Of a stretch of 64,000 nt of DNA, positions 1-10,700 are shown piece after piece (position 1 is the stretch's first letter; each line of letters opens with the position of its first letter). A program made the translations under genes and the position numbers. The notes below the pieces were generated by a model, which was not told the DNA's origin, did not search any database, and was given only the letters and a program-made list of their open reading frames with translations. Source of the stretch: Stieleria sp. JC731 (GTDB lineage Bacteria; Planctomycetota; Planctomycetia; Pirellulales; Pirellulaceae); the NCBI RefSeq assembly GCF_020966635.1, contig NZ_JAJKFQ010000001.1:1550001-1614000 (forward strand), in the 5' to 3' direction.

Positions 1-426
1 CCAATCATGCTTGGTCATCAACGCGAAGCCGACTACCACGGACAGTAACATCGATGTCCGCAGTATGCTGCGAAACTCGGTCGCGTAACTTTGACCGCAA
101 GCGGGATAGAGTCCATTGAGGTGCTGCATCCATAAAGTCAGTGCGGTCACGCTCGTGGCGAAGACGGCCGAAGTCTCGAAGCTCGTCCAGATACCTAGCG
201 CCGTCGATATCGCCAGTGCGGTGATGACACACAACGCGTCAACAATCACGAGCGGTGCTGATGTGCGGACGTCTTGCCAAGCTTGTCTGCGACCCATTTC
301 CATGATCGCGAACATACTCAGTGGCGTCATTGCCCTGGGGCGTCCCTGGGATGCCATCTCGGCATGATCCAGTGTGACATTTGGGTCACCTTGACGAACC
401 GCGCGTTGGTCTAGCGTGGTAGTCAT
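1..426 (-). CDS. Polyprenyl-phosphate sugar phosphotransferase, N-terminal part (cut by window edge)
   Basis: Reading the minus strand from an ATG at 424-426 gives 142 codons open to the window edge, so this is the start of a longer gene. Hydrophobic stretches at about residues 57-76 and 83-99 are followed by LNGLYPACGQSYATEFR, which resembles the GLYP-xxG-xxxxxE-xR signature after the N-terminal membrane helices of undecaprenyl-phosphate glycosyl-1-phosphate transferases (WbaP/exopolysaccharide type). That family transfers a sugar phosphate to the lipid carrier in the inner membrane, the first step of exopolysaccharide repeat assembly. The catalytic domain would lie outside the window. It lies 115 bp downstream of the Wzc-type kinase on the same strand, as expected for a polysaccharide operon. 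Later in-frame ATGs exist, so the exact start is uncertain. Confidence 0.7.
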   Translation of the reverse strand, partial: MTTTLDQRAVRQGDPNVTLDHAEMASQGRPRAMTPLSMFAIMEMGRRQAWQDVRTSAPLVIVDALCVITALAISTALGIWTSFETSAVFATSVTALTLWMQHLNGLYPACGQSYATEFRSILRTSMLLSVVVGFALMTKHDW

Positions 427-541
427 TGATGTGCCTTCCTTGAGATCCGAGAGTTTGAGTTTCGAGGGGTTGATTTAACAGCACAATCGAAATTTGAAAG
501 CAGCACCCGTCGCGGGAACGCCTTTCGATTTAGTGTTGGAT

Positions 542-2989
542 TCATTTACGAGCAACCGTTAATGAATCATGTCCATTGACTGGTGGAGGAGACTGAACCA
601 TTGGCGGTTCCATTTGGTAGCTATCCAGTGGTGATTCCGCATCGTCAAATCGTCTTGTCGAGTTCGTCGTTGTTGACGGTTCGTCAACGCGATAGTGACT
701 TTGGTAGCTGCTCAGATACCCGTATTCATGTTTGGCAAAGTAGTTGTATGCCGAATAGCCAAAGCGGCCATCATCGGGATTGACCACAACGCCATCGATT
801 GTGGCACCTTGTTGACCAAGCAAACTTGAGGCGCGATGCACTAGCGGCGCGTTGTTCGATTTGACTTTGGTGACCAGCAAACAACTGTCAACGCGTGTCG
901 CGATGATCGACGCGTCCGTCACAGCCAAGATCGGTGGTGAATCAATCAAGACGACGTCGTAAACACTACGCATGTGTTCGATGAATTTTGCGAACCGTTG
1001 CGACTCCAGCAATTCAGACGGGTTGGACGTTTTCGTGCCGCTCGGACAGAGCGTGAGGTTCAGTTGTTCGCATTCGTTCAGGCACATCGACAAGGCGCGG
1101 TGGCCTCGCATCAGGTCGGAAAGACCCAATGAGTTTTCGATTCCAAACACATAGTCAATCATTGGTCGACGCATATCGGCATCGATCAGTAGAACTCGTT
1201 TTCCCGTCTGTGCGATCGAGACGGCGAGGTTGCAGATCGTTGTGGTCTTCCCGTCACCGGGGCTTGGGCTTGAAAGTAGAAAGACGTTTTTGTTTTCACG
1301 TTTGGCCAGAAGCAAGATCGATGTTCGCAAAGCTCGATAGCTTTCCGCTTCGTTCCCACAAGGCTGATGGAACGTCGCCACCATTGGCGAAATTTTCGAA
1401 TCGGGGATCGCAGCCTTCTGAAGCTTTCTTGATGATAATTGTGGGGCATGAGCCAAGATCTTTGCCCCTACGGCTGCTTCCACTTCTGTCGGGTTGCGGA
1501 ATGTGCGATCGCGAATTTCTGCAATCATGGCCAAGACCAAGCCGAGCATGACGCCTGACATCACACCGGAGATTGCGATTTTTGATTTGCTGGGCCAAAA
1601 CGGAAAGTTGGCAGCTTTGGGCGTCACCAGCAGATCGGTTGCAAACCCGGAGTATTCGTTGCTGAGTGTTAGTTCCTGAAGACGTTTGAAGACTTCGTCG
1701 TATCGAGCTTGTGCGCGATCAAGATTGGCACGAAGCGAATCTCCTTTGAGCACAGTCAGCTCGACTTCTTTGGCCAGCTCCGTTTCTCGCTCCGATTGTG
1801 CCAGCAGCTCTTGTTCGCGATTGGTGAACTGATTGATGTCGCTTTTAAGGATCTCGAAATAAGTTTTCAGAATCTCAGCCGGTGGAAGGTCGAATGCCTC
1901 AGCTGAGTTTGCGTCCGCGACAGATTCTTCGTCCTCGGAATCGGCTGTGCGATATTGGTCGACATAGTCGCGAATGCTTTGGATTTCCGCTTCCAACGCT
2001 CGAACGCTTGGGTGTCCAGCGCCATAGGTTGTGCGGAGGACATGTCGTTGACTGGAAAGCCCCATTAACCTTTGGAATTCGACCTGCCAAGACTGACGCT
2101 CCATCGCGTTGTCGATTTCTTCTTGGCTGTCGGCAATGTGTTGAACTTTGCGTCGTTCTTTGATTTGGACCAGCGCGTTCAGTCGTGAGATGTCTTCTTG
2201 AGACAAGAGCGACATCACTTGAGCATCCGTGACCTCTTCGGGGTCTTTGCCTTTGGTCGCATTGACGATCACTTGACGACGCGAATTGGCATCTGCCAAT
2301 GCCTGGCGAACTTTGGATAATTCCGTCTCGATGCTGCGAAGCCGTGAACGGTGAACGTCATCGGACAGCCCTCCGGAACCGACAAGTGCGGGAACCGAGG
2401 CGACGAATTGACGATACTCTTCATCAGCCAAGCGGAGTTCGTTTTCGTTCTGTGCTTGTGTCGTCGCAATCAGTTCGACCGCTTGCTGTCCGACTGACTT
2501 CGATTGGGTTTCGACGTAAGAGTGGTAGGCTTTGAAAACCGCGTCGAGGACTTTTGCGGCGACCTCTGGATCAGAATCTTCGTACGTGGCATTCAGGATA
2601 CTCGCCTCGCCTGCTTTGTTGATCGCGAGGCCGCGAGAGATCTGACCGACGTTTTTGTCGAGTCCGAAGTCGTCGATCGCCTTCTGCAAAATCTTTGGGC
2701 TGGTGAACAGCTGCATGTGAGTTGCAAGGATCTTGTCTTGCACGGGAATCGTTGAATCGTCCGAGGAACGGACTCCCTTACGTGCGATTTCGCTGGACTT
2801 TTGCGAAACCAGGACGGTCAAGCTTGATTGGTAGAGCGGTTGTTGTTTTTGGTAATAGATCGTCGCGGCGGTCGATCCGACCAGCAGACCGAAGGCGATC
2901 AGATGGATTCGGCGGCGAAGCATTCCGGCCAAATCCAGATTGAAATCTAGCTCTCGCTCGTTCGATTCGGATGCGGGGGCATTTGTCAT
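542..2989 (-). CDS. Polysaccharide co-polymerase / tyrosine autokinase (Wzc type)
   Basis: Inner-membrane regulator of exopolysaccharide chain length and export, 815 aa. A Wzz-type N-terminus with a transmembrane helix at about 29-46 leads into a long periplasmic, partly coiled-coil region (about 165-440). A second membrane helix lies at about 471-491. The cytoplasmic C-terminus is a BY-kinase: Walker A SPGDGKTT (576-583), Walker A' LLIDADMRRP (600-609), Walker B VVLIDSPP (679-686). It ends in a tyrosine-rich tail with seven Tyr between 745 and 766, the usual autophosphorylation cluster. Having the co-polymerase and kinase in one chain matches proteobacterial and planctomycete Wzc rather than split Gram-positive CapA/CapB. 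It precedes the sugar phosphotransferase gene. Confidence 0.93.
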   Translation of the reverse strand: MTNAPASESNERELDFNLDLAGMLRRRIHLIAFGLLVGSTAATIYYQKQQPLYQSSLTVLVSQKSSEIARKGVRSSDDSTIPVQDKILATHMQLFTSPKILQKAIDDFGLDKNVGQISRGLAINKAGEASILNATYEDSDPEVAAKVLDAVFKAYHSYVETQSKSVGQQAVELIATTQAQNENELRLADEEYRQFVASVPALVGSGGLSDDVHRSRLRSIETELSKVRQALADANSRRQVIVNATKGKDPEEVTDAQVMSLLSQEDISRLNALVQIKERRKVQHIADSQEEIDNAMERQSWQVEFQRLMGLSSQRHVLRTTYGAGHPSVRALEAEIQSIRDYVDQYRTADSEDEESVADANSAEAFDLPPAEILKTYFEILKSDINQFTNREQELLAQSERETELAKEVELTVLKGDSLRANLDRAQARYDEVFKRLQELTLSNEYSGFATDLLVTPKAANFPFWPSKSKIAISGVMSGVMLGLVLAMIAEIRDRTFRNPTEVEAAVGAKILAHAPQLSSRKLQKAAIPDSKISPMVATFHQPCGNEAESYRALRTSILLLAKRENKNVFLLSSPSPGDGKTTTICNLAVSIAQTGKRVLLIDADMRRPMIDYVFGIENSLGLSDLMRGHRALSMCLNECEQLNLTLCPSGTKTSNPSELLESQRFAKFIEHMRSVYDVVLIDSPPILAVTDASIIATRVDSCLLVTKVKSNNAPLVHRASSLLGQQGATIDGVVVNPDDGRFGYSAYNYFAKHEYGYLSSYQSHYRVDEPSTTTNSTRRFDDAESPLDSYQMEPPMVQSPPPVNGHDSLTVARK

Positions 2990-4416
2990 CAGTGAACCGC
3001 TGTTGATTTGGGAGCAGAATTGGAAAAGAACGGCATCAGGAGTTGATACCGGTGAGCGAATGGCATGCGTTCGGAAGATTAAGAAGGCGGGCGATGATCG
3101 ACCGTTCAGGCACTCGCAAGTTCAGGTTTGCAAGTCCGCCGACCGTAAAGCCTGTTATCAAACTGATGTGGCTGAGACGGATCGGTTTGCGTTTGGCATC
3201 AACACAGCAGCGTCGAACGAAAAGCTTTGCTGGCTGAATAAGGCTCTCAGAATGATTCGTTGTCATCGAAGACCTCCGAAATCTTCAAGGAACCGATTGG
3301 CGTAGAGATGAACTTTGCAAAGGACCGAGCCGTTAAGCGCGGACTTCGTCCCTTTGGGTGACATCTACACCTTTTCGGGAAGTGGGTTATTCGCATGCCG
3401 CTGCCAATCGCATCATCCCGAAGTGGCCAACGAACGATATGGGTTGTAATGGTGATGGCAAGGAACACAAATCGAAATTTCGATTATCAAAACCAAGGGC
3501 GTCGATGTTCGTCTTGTCGATCACTACCGAGGATTGGCTTGGAATAGTTCTTGGTGGAATTCGATTGGTCCACGTTTTGTTTGTGCGCGACAGTTGTAAC
3601 AATCCAACGATGGTTGTTGCATAGACCTGCAGTTGTTCACTGTGTTGGCAGGCAATCAATTCGACTCATCATGTTGTCATCACTGTCATGTCAGTGGTGG
3701 CATACTCAATAGGACAGGAATGGATCGTACGTGGACGCTGTTTCTGTTTTCGCGTCGTTTGCCTTGTGTCAATTCGTGTCACCGGCGATGAACATTCGGC
3801 GAAGCTGTCTTTTGTTATCCAGAAGAACACGTTCCGTTGACATCGATGCGAATACATCCAACGACGAAAAACTTTGTGATTTAGTACGCGTCCTTCTGAG
3901 TCGATTTGTTCAGGGATTAGTTGTTGCTCGAAAAGCATTCATCATTGTCTTGGGGCTGGTACCACCATCAGCCGCAGTATGAATACCTGGGGAACAAGTA
4001 CCTGAGATCAGTTGCAGTACTTTTCCCACAACAAGCATTCGCCGTACCAAGAAGGCAGCTGATCAACGTGGTTTCAGCCGCTTTAGAGGACGGCAGAACG
4101 AGCCATGCAAGCGGGCAATCGCGCAAGGTGAACTTCAGTGCCTGCTAAGCTAACTGCAATGGTGTTGCAGTTGGCACAACTGCGTTGAATCGTTTGCCCA
4201 GAGAAGATCTGTCAAAACGCAAGTTACACAGAGATGTTCGCGCGCGTTCACGAACGAACGTTTAAAGGACGCGCAGTCTTGCCTATAGATGTGGCGGGGG
4301 GGATGGAGGTCACCGCTTGTCTTCGATAGCAACTATTTGCTGTCTAGTTGTATCTTTTTCGATCAGTGCCCGCCTCTTCGAAGACGGGCCAGTGAAGACG
4401 GGGATTCATGGATGGG
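2990..4416. other. Gene-free spacer, 1.4 kb
   Basis: Only short open frames occur here on either strand. None has recognisable domains or a convincing ribosome-binding site, and I assign no gene. It separates the mla operon from the Wzc gene and presumably carries the promoter or a long leader of the polysaccharide operon. The one clear structure is the overlapping hairpin pair at 4152-4183, listed separately. Confidence 0.6.
4152..4183. promoter_or_regulatory. Overlapping, mutually exclusive inverted repeats
   Basis: AACTGCAA (4152-4159) pairs perfectly with TTGCAGTT (4165-4172). The GCAGTT of that second arm can instead pair with AACTGC at 4178-4183. The middle arm is therefore shared, so only one hairpin can form at a time, or the site is a double operator. 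It lies in a long gene-free spacer, with no T-run nearby to make it a simple terminator. Function unknown. Confidence 0.4.
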
Positions 4417-5676
4417 CTATTTCAGGCCATAACCACTAGGACGTTTGTTAAGTGCTCCACGCACTCCTAGTTCACGTGGGTCCCTCGCGATCTTGTCACT
4501 GAAGATTCTTACGTCGTCCATGATCGGACGAAGCTTGGCTGTGGCCATTTCAATGTTCTCAAGGGTTCGCTTTAGGTTCCAATACATTTCGTCGTCCTGC
4601 AGTAGGCGTCGAATTGTTCCGTCACTGTTGTTCAGCGTCGCGCCGAAGGATTCGACCTGTCTCAACGTTCGATCAAGGTTCCGCAGGCTTGTCAGTGCTT
4701 GGGCAACGATTTCATCGCTGTTTTCGGCGATCGGATCGGTAATGGTCTCAATGTTCTTGATCGCGTTTTCGGCAGAGCTAAAGCTGCGTTTGGCCGATTG
4801 CACGGTGTCTCGCACGGCATCAACGGTTTGGTTGACGTTCTTCACGGTCTTCTCCGCTTCGATGCCGACACGTTCAAACTGATTGCCGACTCCACGGAAA
4901 CTGTCAAAGGTCTCCTGAGTTGAACGGAAGGTCGCTTGTGCTTCGGTCAGCACCGTTGGCAGTTCCGCCATCGCTTGTTTCAGGTCGTCGTTGGCAAGCA
5001 CCCCTCGGACTTCACGCATCGCGCCTTGAAACTCCACCAATGCTTGTCGGGCTTCTTGTGACAAGTCACCGAGTTCATCGTTTGCGGTTCCGACAACGTT
5101 TTGGGCATCGCCAACGAGCTGACTGACGTTGTCACCGACACTCTTCAGCGAGTTGCTCGCGTCTCGAACAGACTGTAGCGTCAGACGGAGTTCGTCTTCC
5201 ATGTTCGTCAACAGGTCAAACGGGTCGTTGCGTTTAACGTCGCGGCTGATCCACTGTTCGTTGGTGTAGCGTTGCTCTCGCACGACTGGCAGTTGATCGT
5301 CCCAGACGGAAACCAGTTCTTCTTCATCCGCCTTATAGAATTCCAGCTTTGCATCGCGCGTGATCAGCGATCCGGTCACGATTCTGGGCAGATACTCGTG
5401 AGTCAGTCGATCCTGGTAGGCCGATTCGATGGCAATGCGCACCAACACATCCTTGTCTTGAAGCTTCTTTTCCAAGACTCGGCCGATCTCGACACCACGC
5501 AGCAAAACTTTGGTGTTGCTGCTGATGCCATCGGCGTTGGGGAACGTCACGTTGAGTTCAAACTCACGAGTGAGCACCCTTGGGACGGCACCAAAGAGAA
5601 ACGTCAGGATTATCCCGATGCCGATCGCCGCTATGACTAAAACGCCAACACCGAATCTAAGTCGATTGTCATCCAT
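4417..5676 (-). CDS. mlaD: MlaD-family MCE protein (lipid-transport substrate-binding subunit)
   Basis: Periplasmic lipid-binding component of an Mla-type ABC transporter, 419 aa. One N-terminal membrane anchor (about 9-30) is followed by an MCE domain (about 38-115) with the family pattern FPNADGISSNTKVLLRGVEI. A long, mostly helical region rich in Gln, Asn and Asp runs to the C-terminus. This tail is much longer than in E. coli MlaD (about 180 aa) and recalls the extended tails of mycobacterial-type MCE proteins. It starts 2 bp after the ATPase gene stops, so the three genes form one operon. In the family, MlaD sits on the permease-ATPase and shuttles phospholipids between the membranes. 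Confidence 0.9.
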   Translation of the reverse strand: MDDNRLRFGVGVLVIAAIGIGIILTFLFGAVPRVLTREFELNVTFPNADGISSNTKVLLRGVEIGRVLEKKLQDKDVLVRIAIESAYQDRLTHEYLPRIVTGSLITRDAKLEFYKADEEELVSVWDDQLPVVREQRYTNEQWISRDVKRNDPFDLLTNMEDELRLTLQSVRDASNSLKSVGDNVSQLVGDAQNVVGTANDELGDLSQEARQALVEFQGAMREVRGVLANDDLKQAMAELPTVLTEAQATFRSTQETFDSFRGVGNQFERVGIEAEKTVKNVNQTVDAVRDTVQSAKRSFSSAENAIKNIETITDPIAENSDEIVAQALTSLRNLDRTLRQVESFGATLNNSDGTIRRLLQDDEMYWNLKRTLENIEMATAKLRPIMDDVRIFSDKIARDPRELGVRGALNKRPSGYGLK

Positions 5677-5678
5677 CG

Positions 5679-6566
5679 CTATTTCGAAAGCTCCTTCATC
5701 CGGTCGCCAGCTTCACCGCGGACGAATTGGCGAACACGTTGGTCAGGCGACTCCTCAAGGCCTTCGGGAGGCCCGTCATAGAGGATCTGTGATGCTTGGC
5801 GATCAAGCCTTGTCCTGGGGTAGAACATCAACACTCGATCGGCAACCTTTTGCGCCGTCCGCATGTCATGCGTCACAATCACGCTTGTGACCGGATAACG
5901 GCGGCGTACATCAAGCATCAGTTCGTTGATCACGTCGCTCATGATCGGGTCGAGTCCTGTTGTCGGTTCGTCGTAAACGACAAGCTCCGGTTCTAAGATG
6001 ATCGCACGTGCAAGTCCGACTCGTTTTCGCATACCGCCACTCAATTCACTCGGTCGCTTGCGTACAACGGACTTTGGCAAGCCGACTTCTTGTAGGTGTC
6101 GCATCACCCGTTCGCGGATCTCATCTGCGTCGGCGCCTGTTGATTGACGCAGCGGAAAGGCTACGTTGTCAAAGATCGACATGCTGTCGAAGAGTGCCGC
6201 GTTTTGGAAAACAAAGCCGAACCGTCGTCGAACATCGCTCAAATGTTGCGGTGACAGTTTCGCAAGATTCAGTTTGTCAAACAGGATTGCACCGCGGGTC
6301 GGCGTGATCAGTCCGACCAGTGTTTTCATGAAAACGGTTTTACCGCAGCCGCTTTCGCCAATAACGGCAACCGTTTCGCCTGCGGGGATCGATACGGTCA
6401 CATCGCGAATGATCGTCTGTGATTCGAAAGTGACTTCGATCTGTTGTGCTTCGACCAGCGGTTTATTAGCAGGTTGTGTTGTTTCCGCGTCAGCCGAATC
6501 TGTGTGATCCGCCATTGGCCGTTGATTCGGCTGCAATGGTTCATTGGAAGTTTCGTCACTGCTCAT
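5679..6566 (-). CDS. mlaF: ABC transporter ATP-binding protein, MlaF family
   Basis: ATPase of the Mla phospholipid transporter, 295 aa. The ABC domain shows Walker A GESGCGKT (70-77), signature LSGGMRKRVGLARA (175-188), Walker B LVVYDEPTTGLDP (195-207) with catalytic Glu200, and the switch His233. About 40 extra N-terminal residues, rich in acidic and polar amino acids, precede the domain and may be disordered. Its ATG overlaps the mlaE stop by 4 bp, indicating translational coupling, and mlaD follows after 2 bp. Confidence 0.94.
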   Translation of the reverse strand: MSSDETSNEPLQPNQRPMADHTDSADAETTQPANKPLVEAQQIEVTFESQTIIRDVTVSIPAGETVAVIGESGCGKTVFMKTLVGLITPTRGAILFDKLNLAKLSPQHLSDVRRRFGFVFQNAALFDSMSIFDNVAFPLRQSTGADADEIRERVMRHLQEVGLPKSVVRKRPSELSGGMRKRVGLARAIILEPELVVYDEPTTGLDPIMSDVINELMLDVRRRYPVTSVIVTHDMRTAQKVADRVLMFYPRTRLDRQASQILYDGPPEGLEESPDQRVRQFVRGEAGDRMKELSK

Positions 6567-7447
6567 ATCTGGAAGCTTGCCCCCGACGGATAGAGCATGA
6601 AATAGATCTCATCCAAGATGATGTTAAGCGCCAAGTCGATCGCCAGGATCATCACGAACGAATAAACGAACGCCGAGGTCGCTGCTTTGCCAACGCCGTC
6701 CGCACCGGGTTTGCAATGAAAGCCCTGGTAGCAGCTGACGATCGCGATGATGCCGCCAAAGAACACACTCTTGAAGATTCCGCTAAACAGGTCGAAGCCA
6801 ACCACGCCGTCGCGGGATCGCGTTAAGTAAGCGGCATGGTCGATTTCTAAGATGTTGACGCTGTAGAAGTAGCCTCCAACAATTCCCATGAAGTCTGCCA
6901 TGATCGTCAATGCAGGGATCAGCATGATGCAGGCCAAGAATCGCGGGACCACCAAGTAGTGAACCGGGTCGGCGCCCATTGTTGTCAGCGCGTCAATCTG
7001 TTCGGTGACTCGCATCGTGCCCAGTACCGCAGCCATGGCACTTCCGACACGTCCGGCAAGCATGGTCGCCGCAAGCACCGGTCCCAGTTCACGTACCAAT
7101 GATGTGTTAATCACCACACCAAGGTGAGTCTCCAGGCCGATCGCGTGAAACTGGTAGTACGTCTGAACGGCAAGAACCATTCCGATAAAGGTCCCCGTTA
7201 GCGCGACCACCGGCAGGCTTAAGACTCCGATTTCGTAGAAATTGGTCAGCAGCGTTCCGCGTTGCGGAAGTCGCGAAAAAATCCAGACCAGCATTCGCCA
7301 GGCGAATAGTGCGATATCGCCAACCGTTTCGACGCCATCGACAACTGCCGATCCCCACTGGATTACCCAGGCTGAAAGCATCTCCCTGGCCGAAGGCGGA
7401 CCTTCACTGCCGGATCGCTTTTTGTCGGTGGGAACCGATGTGGACAT
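6563..7447 (-). CDS. mlaE: MlaE-family lipid ABC transporter permease
   Basis: Inner-membrane permease, 294 aa. It has several hydrophobic helices and the conserved MlaE-family core, including LVRELGPVLAATMLAGRVGS, followed by RVTEQIDALTTMGADPVHYL. About 50 cytoplasmic residues precede the first helix, slightly longer than E. coli MlaE (260 aa). It is first in the mlaE-mlaF-mlaD operon and overlaps mlaF by 4 bp. The divergent neighbour is ileS, with both promoters in the spacer 7448-7780. Confidence 0.94.
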   Translation of the reverse strand: MSTSVPTDKKRSGSEGPPSAREMLSAWVIQWGSAVVDGVETVGDIALFAWRMLVWIFSRLPQRGTLLTNFYEIGVLSLPVVALTGTFIGMVLAVQTYYQFHAIGLETHLGVVINTSLVRELGPVLAATMLAGRVGSAMAAVLGTMRVTEQIDALTTMGADPVHYLVVPRFLACIMLIPALTIMADFMGIVGGYFYSVNILEIDHAAYLTRSRDGVVGFDLFSGIFKSVFFGGIIAIVSCYQGFHCKPGADGVGKAATSAFVYSFVMILAIDLALNIILDEIYFMLYPSGASFQI

Positions 7448-7780
7448 TGGGAACAGACGCTTGTGATGAAACAGGTTCGGTACCGAAGTAAAGCCGCATT
7501 GATACCGAAGCGGCGAAATCGGATTGGTACACCGGATATCGGTCTGTATCGGCAGGGCTGACTTTGCGGATGAGGCAAAGTTGCGGGGTATTTCGGAGTG
7601 GCGAAATCACAGGTCTGTCCAGTAGGTCCGCTCGGGGGGACCGCATGCCTCGAAAGGCCGTTTTCACCCGTGAACGTTTCAACTTTCGTCCGTGTCGATT
7701 AAATCGCCATCTGCCACTACAATTCCGCCTCCTTCGAGACTGTCTGTACCAATCCCGTCTTAGCTTCCAATTTGACAGCA

Positions 7781-10700
7781 ATGTCCAAATCAGCCGCCGC
7801 ACCATTTCGCGCTGCCCCTGCCACTCCCAAATTTCCCTCGCTAGAAGAAGAGATTCTGGACTTTTGGAAGCAAAATGGGATTTACGAGAAATCGTTGCAG
7901 CGACGTGCTGATGCGCCACCCTTCGTTTTTTTCGAAGGCCCCCCGACGGCAAACGGGATGCCTCACCCTGGGCACTGTCTGACCCGTGCGATCAAAGACG
8001 TTTTCCCACGCTACAAGACAATGCAGGGATTTCGTTGTGAGCGTAAAGCGGGTTGGGATACCCACGGCTTGCCAGTTGAAGTTGAAGTGGGCAAGGAGCT
8101 AGGGATCCACAGTAAAGAGGAAATCGAGAACTTTGGCGTCGAGCCCTTCATTCACAAATGTCAGCAGTCGGTATGGCGCTACATGCAGCAGTGGCAGCGG
8201 CTGACGGAGCGGCTTGGGTTCTGGGTTGATTTAGAAAAAGCCTATGTGACGTACCACCAGAGCTATGTCGAAAGCGTTTGGTGGAGCCTAAAGAATCTGT
8301 TTGGTCGTGGTCTGCTGTATCAAGGTCACAAGATCGTTTGGTGGTGGGCGCAAGGCGGAACGGCGCTTTCTAGTGGCGAAGTGGGGCAAGGTTATCGCGA
8401 AGTTGCCGACCCCAGCGTTTACGTTTTGTTCCCGCTAGTCGATCAGTCCGATCGCAGTCTATTGGTATGGACGACGACGCCTTGGACGTTGCCCAGCAAT
8501 ATGTATGCGGCGGTGCATCCGGAATTGGAATACACCTTGGTCCGCGATACCGAATCGGGCGACGAAATCTATATGGCGTCGGCTTTGGTGACCAAGATCG
8601 CTGAAAAATCCAAGCGTGATTTTGAGACGATCGAAACTTGCAAAGGGACCGATTTGATCGGCCTTCGCTACACACCACCGTTTGACGGCTATAAGGATTC
8701 AACCGGTGATCCACAGGGAAGCTTGGTGAATCCTGATGGCGATCAGACTTCGCTACACCATTATTGGCGAGTTGTCGAAGCAGACTTTGTGACAACCGAC
8801 AGCGGTTCTGGCATCGTTCACCAAGCCGCCGCGTTCGGCGAGGTCGACTATGAAGTGTATGACCGAGAACGCCGTCGTTTTGTCGAAGGCGAACAACCGA
8901 AGCTGCTCTGCGCGGTCGGACCTGACGGAAAGTTCGTCGAGGCGGTCAGCGATGACTTGATCGGCACATGGGTCAAAGACGCCGACAAGCCTCTATCGCG
9001 TGAACTGAAAGAACGCGGCCTGATGTTTTTGCAAGAACAGTACTTGCACGACTACCCATTCTGTTGGCGAGCAGACCAGGATCCGTTGATCCAGTATCCA
9101 CGGGAAAGCTGGTTCATCCGGACAACGAAGTTCCGGGATCTGATGTTGAAGAACAACTCGCAGATCGGATGGCAGCCTGAGCATATCCGTGACGGCCGAT
9201 TTGGGAACTTTTTAGAATCCAATGTCGACTGGGCGCTGTCGCGTGAACGGTATTGGGGAACCCCATTGCCGATTTGGGTTTGTCAAGAAACTGGCCGGAT
9301 GGAAGCGATCGGAAGCTACGACGAGCTACTGGCAAAGCCGGGCGTCTCCGGTACCGAAGTTTGGGAAAAGGCCAAGGCTGCCGATCCAAATCTGGTCGAC
9401 GATTTGCGTGTTCATAAGCCCTATATCGATGAGGTGACTTACGCGTCGCCGTTCGCCGAAGGTGCTCGGATGAAACGCGTCAGCGAAGTCATCGACTGTT
9501 GGTACGACAGTGGTGCGATGCCCTTTGCTCAGTGGGGATGGCCGCACGGTGGCGACAAAGAATTCAAATCTCAGTTCCCAGCTGACTTTATCTCCGAAGC
9601 GATCGACCAGACGCGAGGATGGTTCTACAGCCAGCTTGCGATCGCGACGATGTTGTTTGGCGAAGGCGCCTCGATCTATGAAGAAGGCTACGAGGCTGCC
9701 GCTTCGGATACCGCCTCGGCAAACAAGTCGATCTCCGATGCCGATTATCCGGTGCCGTTTCGAAACTGCATTGTCTTGGGATTGATGTTGTCGCAGTGGT
9801 GGGAAGCCCAGGATGACGATGGCAAAAAGATCATCGCGTTAGAAGAGGCCGAAACCAAGCAGCATCAAGGCAAGAAGTTCAGCAAGCAGATCGGCAAAAT
9901 GTCCAAGAGCTTGCGGAACTACCGTAGCCCCGAAGAGATCTTCGATCGCTACGGTGCCGATGCCTTGCGTTGGTATTTGTTTGCCAATCAAGCACCTTGG
10001 AACTCGATCATTTATGCCGAGCAGTCGATCAAAGATTCGATCCCTGAATTCCTATTACGGCTCTGGAACACGTATAGCTTCTTTTCGATCTACGCAGAAA
10101 TCGACGGATTCGATCCGCGTGAAGCGACCGCAGCCGATGATCAACTTTCGCCCGAATCATTGGCGTCTGCTCCGAAGTATCGCCCTGCAGCACAGCGAAG
10201 TGAGATCGATCGTTGGATCCTTTCAGAGCTGCATCAGGCAACCGCCAAGGTAATCGATCGGATGGACGCGTTGGATAACTACAACGCCTGCCAAGCGATT
10301 TCGTCACTGTTGGATGGACTGAGCAATTGGTATGTGCGTCGAAGCCGTGATCGCTTTTGGGCCAGCGATAAAGATTCGCAGGACAAGCACGATGCCTATT
10401 GGACTTTGTATGAAACGTTGATCCAGTTGACTAAGCTCGCCGCTCCGTTCACACCATTCTTGGCCGATTCGCTTTGGCAGCGATTAACCGAACCTTTTGC
10501 CGGCAAGGTGCTCGAAAGTGTTCACCTTTGCGATTACCCGACCAGCAATAAAGAGGTCATCGACCAGGAACTGTCCGAGTCGATGCGACTGCTGCGTGAG
10601 ATCGCGTCTTTGGGGCGAGCCGCACGAGCCGGTGAGAAGTTAAAAGTTCGTTTGCCATTGTCGGAAGTGACCGTGATTCTGACGGACGATTCCAAGATCG

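Noticed and set aside
4166-4190. Sigma-54 promoter-like TGGCAC...TTGAA
   Set aside because: The GG to GC spacing is wrong and the -12 GC is missing.
7404-7952. A 182-aa minus-strand frame between mlaE and ileS
   Set aside because: Arg-rich shadow overlapping the ileS start; no ribosome-binding site or domain.
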